64,000 nt of DNA from Reticulitermes speratus (GCA_021186555.1 JAJKFL010000011.1:6144501-6208500); one strand, 5' to 3'. Positions 21,350-31,908 are shown, numbered from the stretch's first letter. Notes: generated by a model not told the origin, from the letters alone. Numbers and translations are program-made.

Positions 21350-22410
21350 ATGAAATGAACATACGTGTGTTTGCAAATTAGAGCACGTCAGACAGATGTC
21401 AGTTTTCATATCTCGCATAAAGATTCCCTTTCCCGTTATGACGCCTTTCGTGACGGATCCATCGAAACCAGGCTTCGGATACTTTGTAGCTGTTGTTCCG
21501 TATTCCCTGCCAGGCTTTAAAAATATAAGGACTAATTAATTCTGAGACGTGACTAAATCTCCGTCATAGAAGTTGGAAATGTCTTTAAAATGCTTCATAG
21601 AATCCTGCGTCTTTTTAAACTTCACTATAAAAACAGAGAACAGAGTAATTTCAATTGACTGTTCTGCGGGATTTTATATCGTGTAAAAGATTCATGACTT
21701 AAATCCTACGTTTCAATGGAACGTATTTCCTCCATCTTCAGGATCATGAAATAACTAACTGAACCTAATTCATGCGCCATAAATAAGGAGAGAACAATGG
21801 AGACAGCAGGTTTATCCGAAACGACGATATCAACATTTAATCCTACACCGTGTAATGACACAGTAAAATATCAGGTGAAGCACGCCCGCTGATATAAACT
21901 GCTTTTATCTTGAATGAAATTATTAAAATGGTCTCCCCTGTTTTTCGAGGAATGGTATGCATATCTGTCACATGTACTGTATAAATGGGAGTCGCAACTT
22001 CGACCTGTAGCTCTGCTGAACCATAGCACAATTGACCTAAAGAAATACAGAGCCAGAACCCATGCTGTCGAGACAAGCAGTTGGGGGCCACCTGCACCAT
22101 GTAAACTGTACTTGCAGTGTAAAGATGGCTACGCCTAGGGAAGGTCACCGGGGATCAAACTGCTTAATCAATGTGTGTTGTCGTTGTGTGGAGCTTAATA
22201 CAGAGCTGGAGACTGTCATCCGCCTTTGTAACGGTATTGCTTATTTCATTCACACCTCATGGACCAGAACAAGCACATCTCGCAAGTGGATCATGAAACG
22301 ACTGCCTGCTCCAAGTGCTCCTCTTAATACAGACGATGTAATCTGGTGATATTACAAGGCTCTAATATAGTAATACAGGGCCTAATATATTTCAAACTTA
22401 CGAATATTGC
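21350..22410. other. Mostly unassigned sequence
   Basis: A minus-strand CCTGAAGATGGAGG...GAAACGTAGG at 21706-21742 recalls the hammerhead-like layout, but stem I does not pair. No gene recognised. Confidence 0.35.
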
Positions 22411-22628
22411 TGTTGTGCTGTGTTGTTTAGTGTTGTGTTGTTTTGTTGTGTTGTGTTTTGTTGTATTTTGTTGTGTTGTGTTTTGTTTTATTTTGTTGTG
22501 TTGTTATGTGTTGTGTTGTGTTTTGTTTTGTTGTGTTGTTATGTGTTGTGTTTTGTTGTGCTGTGTTTTGTTGTGTTGTGTTTTTTGTTGTGTTTTGTTT
22601 TGTTATGTTTTGTTGTGTTGTGGTGTGT
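22411..22628 (+). repeat. (TTGTG)n low-complexity tract
   Basis: About 215 bp of TTGTG/TTTTG pentamers and tetramers. It opens long cysteine-, valine- and leucine-rich frames in several phases, which are artefacts. Confidence 0.95.
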
Positions 22629-22912
22629 GCATCTCGTTGTAACACCACTCTATTTCTTTGTCATAACAAGTGTCTGTAAAATTACTTCTTTATCCAATGC
22701 TAATTACCTCCACAAAACAAAAGCTGATAGTCGCTTAGCTAGTCAGCATGCGTCCAATATTATAGAGTACCAGGTATTTGCATTACCGTGTTCTCTGGAC
22801 CACACAGTGAGCAAATTGGATGCTGTCCGCATCCTCAAAAGTGTGTTATTTAAATGAACATAAAAATAAGCACAGTCAGTTGGCACAGCTATGCATCTTT
22901 TTATTTCCGACA

Positions 22913-22960
22913 TTGCTGCTACATGTTTCGGCTGTAAACAACCATCTTCAAACAGTTTGT
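22913..22960 (-). ncRNA. Degenerate hammerhead-like motif
   Basis: Minus strand: UUUGAAGA, U, GGUUGUUUACAGCC, GAAACAUGUA. The C3-U4 of the core is altered, so it is probably dead. Confidence 0.3.
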
Positions 22961-23498
22961 TTTTACAGTGCCAATTCTAACACTTTGAGGTTCCATGTTG
23001 TTGCACAGAAGAGAGATAAAACCATTAAATCCTAAAAATATTTATTCTGTACAAAACTATATTTTAAATTGTATAAAATAATTTATGTTCAAACATCTTT
23101 AGCATTTCAATTCCTGTGTTTATGGTTGTCTCTTTTCGTTTTTATGCACTCACTAAAGGGGGAAATTCGTTTTTGGCAAAGTCGGTTAGTTACTATTGCT
23201 TGCTCCCGTTACATTAGAAGTATTAGACACATCAGGTATATAATTGGGCCAAATGTGTACGTGTATATGTATGTAGTTATAACGCTAGTGGATGCTTCGG
23301 TTAAAGTTTGCCGACACTCTCAATTGGTAAGAGTGTATATGCGTCAGGGAGAGACAAAAGAAGGAATGCGGAGCGCTTGTGGAAATACGAGTAATGAGTA
23401 AATAAAGGGTCGAGCCCTTGCGGTCACAATGCACGTAGGCCTTTAACAGGCCCTTTGTGTCCCTTAACTCAGGTCCATGTCATAAGAGCCCTGTCTGG

Positions 23499-23640
23499 TG
23501 GAATGATATGGACAGAGGAAAACTGAAGTACTCGGAAGAAAACCTGTCCCATTGCCACTTTGTCCGCCACAAATCCCACACAGACTGGCGTGGAATCCAA
23601 CCAGGCTTCCGCAGCAACGAACCACCTGAGCCATGTTACT
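23499..23640 (-). repeat. SINE family A, degenerate fragment
   Basis: Retains GACAGAGGAAAACTGAAGTA, GCCACTTTGTCCGCCACAAA and the remains of the head (CACCTGAGCCATG). The 3' block is not recognisable. Confidence 0.65.
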
Positions 23641-23841
23641 ACTTCTGCACGTCTAATAAACCTACTTATTAATTGTCATTAATTTTTTTTCTACGTCTAG
23701 ATCTATCAGTTTCTTATTTCCCCTTCAGATCTTCAAATTAAAATATTCTATAAGTTTCCCATCTCACCCACATGCCCTATATATTTAATTATGTAGATTT
23801 TACGTCAGTATTATGTGGTCGAAAGTAAAATATAATTTATT

Positions 23842-24010
23842 AAGCTTCATTTCTGGCTTCCGTCACTTTTTAAATGAGATATTCGCTCTTCTGGCATGTT
23901 ATGAAGCGGAAATTTATAGTTATTTACCGACGTTTTGGGGGCAACCTATCGGTCACATCTTCAAGGGTCAGGCAGTCCAAGAAGAATTTATTAAGTTTCC
24001 TGTTATGCGG
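23842..24010. repeat. Family P hairpin element, one arm
   Basis: Contains TTCTGGCTTCCGTC, TATTCGCTCTTCTGGCATG, TTTACCGACGTTTTGGGG and CGGTCACATCTTCAAGGGTC. The second arm is not clearly present. Confidence 0.55.
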
Positions 24011-24574
24011 TGTTTTTTTTTTTCCGTGCTGTGAGGGATTTCCGTGTACTGTAAATGACTGGAGGGGAAATTGGAGGGCTGTACTGATAAATCTCTGAAG
24101 TGTTTTGTGTAGTGAATGTTGGGGTTATTACAAATGCCACTTCCAATTATCAACTGCCAGTCATAAAGAGGGGCCACAATAATATTCAACAACCGGATGG
24201 CATTTCTAGCATAAACCTAAGAGGAACACTCAACAGAGCACACTGTCTTATCTGGGTAGGGTTCATTGCTAAAGACTTTCCTTTGAAATGAATCTGAGTG
24301 CGGTGAGCATTGAACTGCATTGTTGAAGCAGCCATGAATTCGTTTCTCTCTTAAATTTATATAATAATATATACGTTGTCTCCGAAGATTAAACAATATA
24401 TTCTGAAATTTTTAATACTTACTGCTTCATAACTGATTAATTCCGTCTGATCTCATAAAACGTTTTACGCCAGCGCATACAAAAACTGAGAAACTGCGCA
24501 ACGACTTATCTGTCATTACGATCTGTACAGCCAAACTGTACGTCTAAAGAAGGCTATGAGCAAACGAACATTCT

Positions 24575-24765
24575 TTTGTTTCAATGCATCATCGGGCACT
24601 TTACATGAAGACCTACGTACGTTTTATTGTTGTCAGCGACATAAATTTGCCATAAAGCATTGTTGTGCAACACTCAATATTTTATGTAGTTGACAGTGAC
24701 ATGTAGCTGAACAACACACAGAGAATTAATTTTTTTTCCATGGCAACAATGTTTACGCGAACGCG
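24575..24765 (+). repeat. Dispersed repeat family R, partial
   Basis: GGGCACTTTACATGAAGACC near 24594 and CCATGGCAACAATGTTTACG near 24739 match the order of blocks in the copy at 38905-39395. Confidence 0.4.
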
Positions 24766-24854
24766 CCACAGTGTTGTATACGTACATTGCCTATTTTGTT
24801 TAAGCAATTAACTTGTCAAAGCCTAGCGGTAACTTTACGTACCACATTCAGAAA

Positions 24855-25057
24855 TTCTACATGGTGCTCAGATTGAATTTATGTGCTTTGTGTGGATCTC
24901 AAAACAAGCGGCAACTGTTGCTTTACACAGCATTAACTGACTGGTTTTGTATAACCGAGGAGGACAGTGTTCACTGCGCGGTACGGACTGAGGCCGTATG
25001 TAAGGCAGATACGTTTCGTATTTAATCTCAGCGTCACAATAATTCCTGTTGGCTTCC
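24855..25057 (+). repeat. Dispersed repeat family K copy
   Basis: Shares ATAACCGAGGAGGACAGTG-like and CACTGCGCGGTACGGACTG blocks with 51125. It borders directly on the 43-bp minisatellite. Confidence 0.5.
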
Positions 25058-26304
25058 GTTTTAATGACACCACAAAGAATGTAAGGACGAAGCACTGACC
25101 GTTTTAATGACACCACAAAGAATGTAAGGACGAAGCACTGACCGTTTTAATGACACCACAAAGGATGTAAGGACGAAGCACTGACCGTTTTAATGACACC
25201 ACAAAGGATGTAAGGACGAAGTACTGACCGTTTTAATGACACCACAAAAGATGTAAGGACGAAGCACTGACCGTTTTAATGACACCACAAAGGATGTAAG
25301 GACGAAGTACTGACCGTTTTAATGACACCACAAAGGATGTAAGGAAGAAGCACTGACCGTTTTAATGACACCACAAAGGATGTAAGGACGAAGTACTGAC
25401 CGTTTTAATGACACCACAAAGGATGTAAGGACGAAGCACTGACCGTTTTAATGACACCACAAAGGATGTAAGGACGAAGCACTGACCGTTTTAATGACAC
25501 CACAAAGGATGTAAGGACGAAGTACTGACCGTTTTAATGACACCACAAAGGATGTAAGGACGAAGTACTGACCGTTTTAATGACACCACAAAGGATGTAA
25601 GGACGAAGCACTGACCGTTTTAATGACACCACAAAGGATGTAAGGACGAAGTACTGACCGTTTTAATGACACCACAAAGGATGTAAGGACGAAGCACTGA
25701 CCGTTTTAATGACACCACAAAGGATGTAAGGACGAAGCACTGACCGTTTTAATGACACCACAAAGGATGTAAGGACGAAGTACTGACCGTTTTAATGACA
25801 CCACAAAGGATGTAAGGACGAAGTACTGACCGTTTTAATGACACCACAAAGGATGTAAGGACGAAGCACTGACCGTTTTAATGACACCACAAAGGATGTA
25901 AGGACGAAGTATTGACCGTTTTAATGACACCACAAAGGATGTAAGGACGAAGTACTGACCGTTTTAATGACACCACAAAGGATGTAAGGACGAAGTACTG
26001 ACCGTTTTAATGACACCACAAAGGATGTAAGGACGAAGCACTGACCGTTTTAATGACACCACAAAGGATGTAAGGACGAAGTACTGACCGTTTTAATGAC
26101 ACCACAAAGGATGTAAGGACGAAGCACTGACCGTTTTAATGACACCACAAAGGATGTAAGGACGAAGCACTGACCGTTTTAATGACACCACAAAGGATGT
26201 AAGGACGAAGTACTGACCGTTTTAATGACACCACAAAGGATGTAAGGACGAAGTACTGACCGTTTTAATGACACCACAAAGGATGTAAGGACGAAGCACT
26301 GACC
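25058..26304 (+). repeat. Minisatellite, 29 copies of a 43-bp unit
   Basis: Starts of GTTTTAATGACACC recur every 43 bp exactly from 25058 to 26262, 29 units, with no indels. Units differ mainly at one base (GAAGCACTG versus GAAGTACTG); rarer variants are AAGAATG in units 1-2, AAAAGATG in unit 5, GGAAGAAG in unit 7 and GTATTG in unit 20. Units 8-13, 14-19 and 24-29 repeat the same six-unit order of the main variant (T C C T T C). Since 43 is not a multiple of 3, it has no coding sense. Confidence 0.97.
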
Positions 26305-26317
26305 GTTTTTTAAACGA

Positions 26318-26520
26318 ACAAGTGAAGAGAATAAATTCTAAGAGTTTCTGGCGATGGTATATAACATTGAGAACCAGTTGTCTTTTGGACTTTGTCCATC
26401 GTCCTGGATAAAATATATGAAAATATAAAATCACGACGTTTCGGAAGCTGGTTCTTCTTCCGTCTTCATGTGATGTAAGGGGAGACAACTACTCAGATGT
26501 GTCCCTTAGACCGAGCTAAT
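26318..26520 (-). repeat. Family Q element arm, GTTTCGGAAGCTGG type
   Basis: Shares with 40300-40670 the text TTTCTGGCGATGGTATATAA, GACTTTGTCCATCGTCC, CACGACGTTTCGGAAGCTGG and CCGAGCTAATCTCAATCACT. The hammerhead-like motif here reads AUGAAGA in place of CUGAAGA and is probably dead. Confidence 0.65.
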
Positions 26521-27004
26521 CTCAATCACTGTACAACCTCAGCCAGTAGAACCACAGCTATAAGAATATCTGAGGCCAGAATGTGTCTGAGGAAGATAAC
26601 AGATAAATATTTTTATTTATCTGTTATCTTCTCAAAGTGAAGAGAAGATAGACTTTCCACCTGGCCTTATAAATAGCCTGAAAGTAGTTTGGATGAGTGA
26701 CATCTGCTGCTGAAGGCGTGCGACGTCATGCGATGAGTAATGCTGCAGGCAGGGCAGTAGCCTCAGCCAGTACTATCAGAACTGTGCGATGATCATGCTA
26801 TAGGCTTTGGTTTGAGCAATAGCAGTCAACGTATCAGCTGTTTTGTAATAGTGAACTTTGAGATTGTCGTAGAGACTTTGATAAAGATTCAGGTCTTAGG
26901 GGATATAACGCTGTGCCGACTGGTAAAGTTACAGACTTTCGGTGGACCTTATTGTCAGCTTGGTTACGATACTCTCAGGATCTCCTGAAGAAGAGGCATA
27001 AAGC

Positions 27005-27510
27005 TCCTCTTCTTCTTCTTCTTCTACTTCTTCTTCTTCGGTGGCACTACAGTCCAATTCAGATTTTCGCCTCCTTAATGGCCCTTTCCCAGTCAGCTCT
27101 GTTTTTTGTCCTTTCTTTCCAGTTGTTAATTTTACACTTCTTAATGTCTGTTTGTACACAATTCCACCATCTGTTTCTTGGTCGTCTTCACCATTTTCCT
27201 CATTGCTCCTGCTCTGTACAATGTCCGTACATTCCACGTCGCTATCCTCATCTCATTAATCCTTCTCCATTGCCTAGGTCGATTCCATTCTATCTTACTG
27301 TTCCGAGGCCACATTTTAGGTTTCCTAACAATCAGTTTTTTTACAGTGACAGATTGTCAGCCTGTCGCCCAACCCCCAACCTGTAGGGCCAGTCCGCCTA
27401 ATTTATAACCCTCGAGGCAGGGTGGCCCAGCTATACCCCCAGGCACTGGGTACCCATTTTGGTCGCCTTTTACGACCTGTATGTGCAGCAGTGGGACTAT
27501 TCTTTTCCTC
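27005..27510 (-). mobile_element. Internally deleted LINE: 5' end joined to 3' end
   Basis: Read on the minus strand, about 250 bp of leader (GTAAAAGGCGACC, later GGGGGTTGGGCGACAGG) leads into a frame with MRIATWNVRTLYRAGAM (27251-27201), the very start of an apurinic-type endonuclease domain (the T-W-N-V motif). Directly after this comes GRRPRNRWWNCVQTDIKKCK and ADWERAIKEAKI (about 27192-27059) in another frame, the last 45-50 residues of a LINE ORF2, then a stop and a (GAA)n tail at 27005-27040. The rest of the endonuclease and the whole reverse transcriptase are missing. The 5' leader and 3' tail are kept, so it could have moved in trans. Not a functional gene. Confidence 0.8.
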
Positions 27511-27536
27511 GGTCACCACACGGGGAATAAAGCTCC

Positions 27537-27600
27537 TCAAAACGTCGGTAATTATTTATCAATCGACATGGCGCTATATCGTACACGACTAAATGTTCCT
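27537..27600 (+). repeat. Family P fragment
   Basis: AAAACGTCGGTAATTATTTA resembles the family P segment CGAAACGTCGGTAAACAATT. Confidence 0.35.
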
Positions 27601-27821
27601 GCTTTTGTAAACATCCGTTTACAAAAGCACAAATTTTTGCACAGTAATGGTAAGGAAAATAGGGTTTAATTTTTTTTGGAGAAAATGTGTGATTATTTTA
27701 TGGCAATATAACAGCATTTTCACTACAACTATGTTCACTGTAAGAATTACCATATGACGCATTATGGTTAGGATATAAGTTAGAATGATAACACTGTTTG
27801 AAATATTAAAAACAGGACCAA

Positions 27822-27992
27822 CTAGATGAACAATCACTATTAAAAAAACTTTAATAGTAGTACTACATTAAACCCGACATGTTTCGGTCAGGTACCTGAC
27901 CATCTTCAGGGGTACACTACATTAAAATGCGTGGTACATATGTTAAACACACGTGAGATGTGAGCCTATAATATATATATGCACGGTGAAAA
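27822..27992 (-). mobile_element. Ribozyme family H element, one arm
   Basis: Left end ACCAACTAGATG, hammerhead-like motif at 27872-27913, right end ATGCACGGTGA at 27980 after an AT tract. Confidence 0.7.
27872..27913 (-). ncRNA. Hammerhead-like ribozyme motif
   Basis: Minus strand: ACCC, CUGAAGA, U, GGUCAGGUACCUGACC, GAAAC AU GUC, GGGU. Stem II is a perfect palindrome, stem I is ACCC/GGGU, stem III is AC/GU with a two-base loop. Probably too tight to fold alone, so it might act as a dimer. Confidence 0.62.
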
Positions 27993-28057
27993 CAATATTA
28001 AGTACTGTTTGAAATAATTTTTTTTTACACATTTCTCTTAATAACCTTCATTTCAGG

Positions 28058-28236
28058 CTTCCGCCGCGATGTTGATTAAATCTTTGGTCTTCTGGGTTAT
28101 TACATGGCGTCATGTGGTAATTGTTTACCGACGTTTCGGGACAACGTATCGGTACCATCCTCACGGGTCAAGAGTCCGAGTAGGAACAATTACCACACGA
28201 CGCCGTGTAATAACCCAGAAGACCAAAGATTTCTTC
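28058..28236. repeat. Family P hairpin element, both arms
   Basis: Left arm TTGGTCTTCTGGGTTATTAC with TGTGGTAATTGTTTACCGAC, right arm GAACAATTACCACACGACGC with GTAATAACCCAGAAGACCAA. Between them TTTCGGGACAACGTATCGG and CATCCTCACGGGTCAAGAG. Confidence 0.8.
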
Positions 28237-28604
28237 TCTTAATAATTTTTTAACATTAATAAGATTTTAGTGTTTTGTTCGAGGAAGAATCTCAACTAAA
28301 TTAATATTGTCTCTTAAAAACAAAACAATAATTAATAATAATAATACCGTCATTAATTGCAACGAAAGCATAAAAATAGCCATGTAACAGTGATAATTAA
28401 TATAATAAAAAATTATATTTACCGCTTTTAAAGAGGGATAAATATATGTAAATACATAATTTGACTAACGTTTCATCTTTTGGTCATATTCCCTCTAATT
28501 TAGCATAAAATTTCACTAAGCTAAAGCTCGGTTTATTATTGGATTATAAATAGTTGTCTATACACGGTATGAGCGACAGAGGTTGTCTATGACTGAATGT
28601 CTGT

Positions 28605-28830
28605 ATGACTGACTGACTGACTGGCTAACTAACTAACTAAATACCACGAATGCATGGAGCAGAGACCTACTTGAGAAGAAAACGTTTCCTATGTTCCTCG
28701 CATTTTATGAATACGAGGCTTAGTTACCATATTTTAAGGCAACCGCCACCTGTTGCTATCCTGAGCCAGATCAATCCAGTTCATACACGCATCCTGTTGC
28801 TTGAAGATCCATTTTAGTATTATTCTTCCG
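28605..28830 (-). pseudogene. LINE-2 3' end, degenerate
   Basis: Starts in a (TGAC)n/(TAAC)n tail, then GAGAAGAAAACG, CCTCGCATTTTATGAATACG and CCTGAGCCAGATCAATCCAG, all in the order of the copy at 5576-6120. Many stops. Confidence 0.75.
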
Positions 28831-29090
28831 TCTGCGCCTAGGTGTTATAAGTTTGTGAGGTTCTGCATTCCATTTTGGAACGTACTAGGTTTTTAAGTTT
28901 GGAAGTAGTTAGCCTGTCAACAAGCCTCCCCAGCTGGCGGAGCACCCCTTGTCGGCTCTCCACAACTGCTTATTCACTATATTCGCATTATCTTGGTGTC
29001 GTTACAAAATAAATGTATACTTGTGTTTGGCCGTGATTTTCTAATTTCGTAACAATATGATTGCAGCTACTCTCCACCTCCCTTTTCCAC

Positions 29091-29270
29091 AACCCGAGGA
29101 CGCGCCATGCGGTGGTGAAAGGGCCCGACTTATCTGTACGACAGGAAAGAAATATTTATGCTTTCTGTCCGGACTGCAAACACACACATCGCCACACTGC
29201 TTTCCATATAATTTTGTTTCTAATAGGCTTAGTGTGTCCCTGTCACCACGGCATGGCGCGTCCTCGGGTT
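29091..29270. repeat. 28-bp inverted repeat from LINE-2 leader
   Basis: 29091-29118 (AACCCGAGGACGCGCCATGC...) and 29243-29270 are reverse complements with one mismatch. The right arm continues into the LINE-2 5' leader, so the left arm is an inverted piece of the same leader. Confidence 0.8.
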
Positions 29271-29600
29271 GCGGATGGAGGAACGGCCTCCAAATATGGA
29301 GGGTAGCTGCGAATATGCAGTCGCGGACAGCCGACAAGGGGTGGTCCTCCAGCTTGGGGGTTGGGCGAGGTGCTAACAACTCCTCACCGTAAAAAAATAA
29401 CCATGTTACGAAACACCATACATAGCCTCGGACCTGGACTGATTCTTTGGATAGGGACAGGTGGCGGGCTGTTGTGAGTGCGGTAATGAACCTTCGGGTT
29501 CCATAAAACGCGGGGAATTTCTTGACTAGCTGACGACCTGTTAGCTTCTCAGGAAGGACTTTGCTCCATGGAGTTAGTTGTTAGTTAGTTAATAGGCTTA
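29243..29600 (+). mobile_element. Internally deleted LINE-2: leader joined to 3' end
   Basis: A GC-rich leader (GTTGCGGATGGAGGAACGGC, CTCACCGTAAAAAAATAACC, GTTACGAAACACC, AGCCTCGGACCTGGACTGAT) stops just where I would expect the endonuclease ORF and continues at once as GGCGGGCTGTTGTGAGTGCG, ATGAACCTTCGGGTTCC and the (TTAG)n tail of LINE-2. Nearly the whole coding region is absent. Same architecture as the element at 27.0 kb, but from a different LINE. Confidence 0.72.
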
Positions 29601-29689
29601 TAGAACTTCGCATAAGCAAAAAGTGTTTAGTAAGTCTGCGGGTATGGGAATTTTGGAATTATATATATAGCAGAATATTGGGAATGACG

Positions 29690-30325
29690 TAGGCGAAGAT
29701 GGGAGAATAATATTAAAATGGATATTCAAGAAATAGGATAGAGGGCCTTGGATTGGATTGATTTGGCTCAGGACAGGGACAATAGCCGGGCTATTGTGAA
29801 CTCGGTAATGAAACTTCTGGTTCGAAAAAGTGGGGGGGGGGGTTTCTTGACTATCTGAGAAACTATTATCTTCTCAAGAAGTATTCCACTCCATGGAATT
29901 AGTTAGTTAGTTAGTTAGTTAGTTAGATAGTTAGTTAGATAATTAGTCAATGAGCAGGCCAGCTTGTTTTAATGACAAAGGGCCCCGCAGCAGATGCTAC
30001 GAACGCACCGCAGCCTTGAGGCTTATTGTGCAACCCTGTGAAGAAGACAATTAGTGTTTTTTCGTTTTTCCGTGTAATGAAGCACCGGTGGAATGAAATT
30101 GACAAGGAAAACCCGAAGTACTCGGGGAAAAACCTGTCCTAGTGTCCCTTTGTCCACCACAAATCCCACACAGACTGACCCGGGATGGAACCCGGCCCTC
30201 CGCGGTGAGAAGCCGGCGACTAACCGGCTGAGCCATGGCACGGCGAGCAGGCCAGTTATTTGGTCAGTCAGTCTCTTAATAAGTAAGTTAGTCAGACTGC
30301 GAGTTAGTTGGTTGGTTGGTTAGTT
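29690..30325 (+). pseudogene. LINE-2 3' end, interrupted by a SINE
   Basis: TTAAAATGGATATTCAAGAA, TTGGATTGGATTGATTTGGC, AATGAAACTTCTGGTTCG and a long TTAG-repeat tail (29901-29945) match the LINE-2 family. SINE A is inserted at 29963-30244 in the tail region; tail-like TTAG and TTGG repeats resume at 30280-30325. Confidence 0.75.
29952..30255 (-). mobile_element. SINE family A, full copy with 11-bp target duplication
   Basis: All family blocks on the minus strand, from GCAGATGCTACGAACGCACC to GGCTGAGCCATGGCACGG. The exact 11-bp duplication GAGCAGGCCAG lies at 29952-29962 and 30245-30255. It sits in the tail region of a LINE-2 copy and so is younger than it. Confidence 0.93.
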
Positions 30326-31150
30326 AGTTAGGTAGAACATCGGGAAGTGCTGTTCTCTTGCAGTTGTCATGTTCATGTTGTGTAATTTTATCGTGTTCCT
30401 TGTTTCGCTAAGAAGTTTATCCGAAATAAACAAAACGCGTCTTGTAGTGTCAGATTTATGACCTTTATTATACGAATGCTTTAAATACAAGAAGAAGGTG
30501 GCTAGAGCACGTGTAAGAGAATTAATCACCTTGCGAAGTGAGAATGGCAATAGTACGAAAACGCTTACGTCATTACACGTAACATTCTTGTATTTTTGTC
30601 AGCAAGTTTTTTGATAAAGTAGTGCCTCGTAGGGAATAATGCAATTGAAGATAGGTAATTTATTTTATTTCTAACCATTAATCCTCTGAGTTGCGCCACA
30701 ATTTAACTGTCGAAATGAAGGCTACAAGAACCATAATTTTTTATTGTCAACTTTGTGTATCCATTAGTGGCTTTGTCCTTAATTTTGAATCCAAATATCA
30801 CTTTTATTTGAAGGAACAGGATACTTATAAAGACCAGAAAATTAATAAATTAACAAAGCAGCATAATTCTATTGAAATTGCCCCCAGATTTCAGACTAAG
30901 CATTATTTCTACCTGTAATTCAGTAATTTTGAAATTACAAATGTATTCAATGTCTTGTTTCAAATAAAAACCTCGTGAGCAGAAGGATGGCTACAATTGT
31001 GGTAGTTGCAGGTATTTACAATAATCAACATTTTATTGCAAAGGACTTATAAAACATGTATTATTTAGGCAGGGAAGAGTCAATTTTGATTTTCTACAAT
31101 ATTTGTTTTATTTAATTGCGTATATTTCATAGTTCATTAAGTGCACTGAA
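30326..31150. other. Unassigned AT-rich sequence
   Basis: No repeat or gene recognised. A 75-codon plus-strand frame at 30691-30918 has AT-driven composition and no recognisable motif. Confidence 0.35.
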
Positions 31151-31158
31151 TATACACA

Positions 31159-31464
31159 ATGTTTGTTGTTATTGAAGGGCCCCGCAGCAGATGCTATGGA
31201 CGCACTGCAGCCTCGAAGGCTTATTGTGCAACCCGATGAGGAAGATGATGATGAGGTTCTTTATGTTTTTCGATTTTAATGGAGCACCGGTGGAATGAAA
31301 TTGACAGGGGAAAACTGAAGTACTCGGAGAAACATCTGTCCCAGTGCCACTTCGTCCACCATAAATCTCACATGGACCGACCTGGGATCGAACCCGGGCC
31401 TCCGCGATGGGAGACTGGCGACTAACCGCCTGAGTCATGGCACGGCCTATGTAAAATGTTAGTT
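31159..31464 (-). mobile_element. SINE family A, full copy
   Basis: Minus-strand copy with box B CTGGGATCGAACCCGGGC and box A region CCGCCTGAGTCATGG. Flanking 10-bp imperfect duplication AATGTTTGTT / AATGTTAGTT at 31159-31168 and 31455-31464. Confidence 0.87.
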
Positions 31465-31763
31465 TTTTATTTACGTCATGAAAGAAACAGGGAAACATAA
31501 AGCCAGTCAATTGTGCAGAAATTTAATGTAACATTACCATATATTCAATACTAAACATTAATGGGTTTAAACTACCAAAATTGCCGTCACTCGAAGTTTT
31601 AGGGTTTTCTGCAATACACTTAAAATTTTATGTAAAAATAAAGGGAAATTTTACGGTAGTGAAACTTTTATCAGAATTACAAAGTAATTAACTTTCAGAT
31701 CACTGAATATTAACCAACGAAATGCAACTTCACTATCAAATTTTAATAGTAATATATAACTTT

Positions 31764-31805
31764 CCCCGACATATGTTTCGGTCTGCTTAGACCATCATCA
31801 GGGGG
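31764..31805 (-). ncRNA. Hammerhead-like ribozyme motif
   Basis: Minus strand: CCCC, CUGAUGA, U, GGUCU-AAGC-AGACC, GAAAC AUAU GUC, GGGG. All three stems form, and the GUC triplet is present. The extra U after the core is the only oddity. Confidence 0.72.
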
Positions 31806-31908
31806 GGCAAACTACATTTAATTCATATCCATAAATTCACTGTTACACACAAACTATAATTTGTGGTAACACAGTGAATTTATGGATGTGAATTAAATGT
31901 AGTTTGAA

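Noticed and set aside
21706-21742. Minus-strand CUGAAGA...GAAAC hairpin
   Set aside because: Stem I does not pair and three bases intervene before GAAAC. Not called as a ribozyme.
22411-22628. Cysteine- and valine-rich open frames
   Set aside because: By-product of the (TTGTG)n tract.
25058-26304. CRISPR-like regular repeat
   Set aside because: Units abut with no spacers, and the genome is eukaryotic. It is a minisatellite; the same holds for 52000-53837.
29900-29946. Telomere-like TTAG repeats
   Set aside because: The insect telomere repeat is TTAGG. These are the tail of a LINE-2 copy, seen also at 5576-5600 in inverse orientation.
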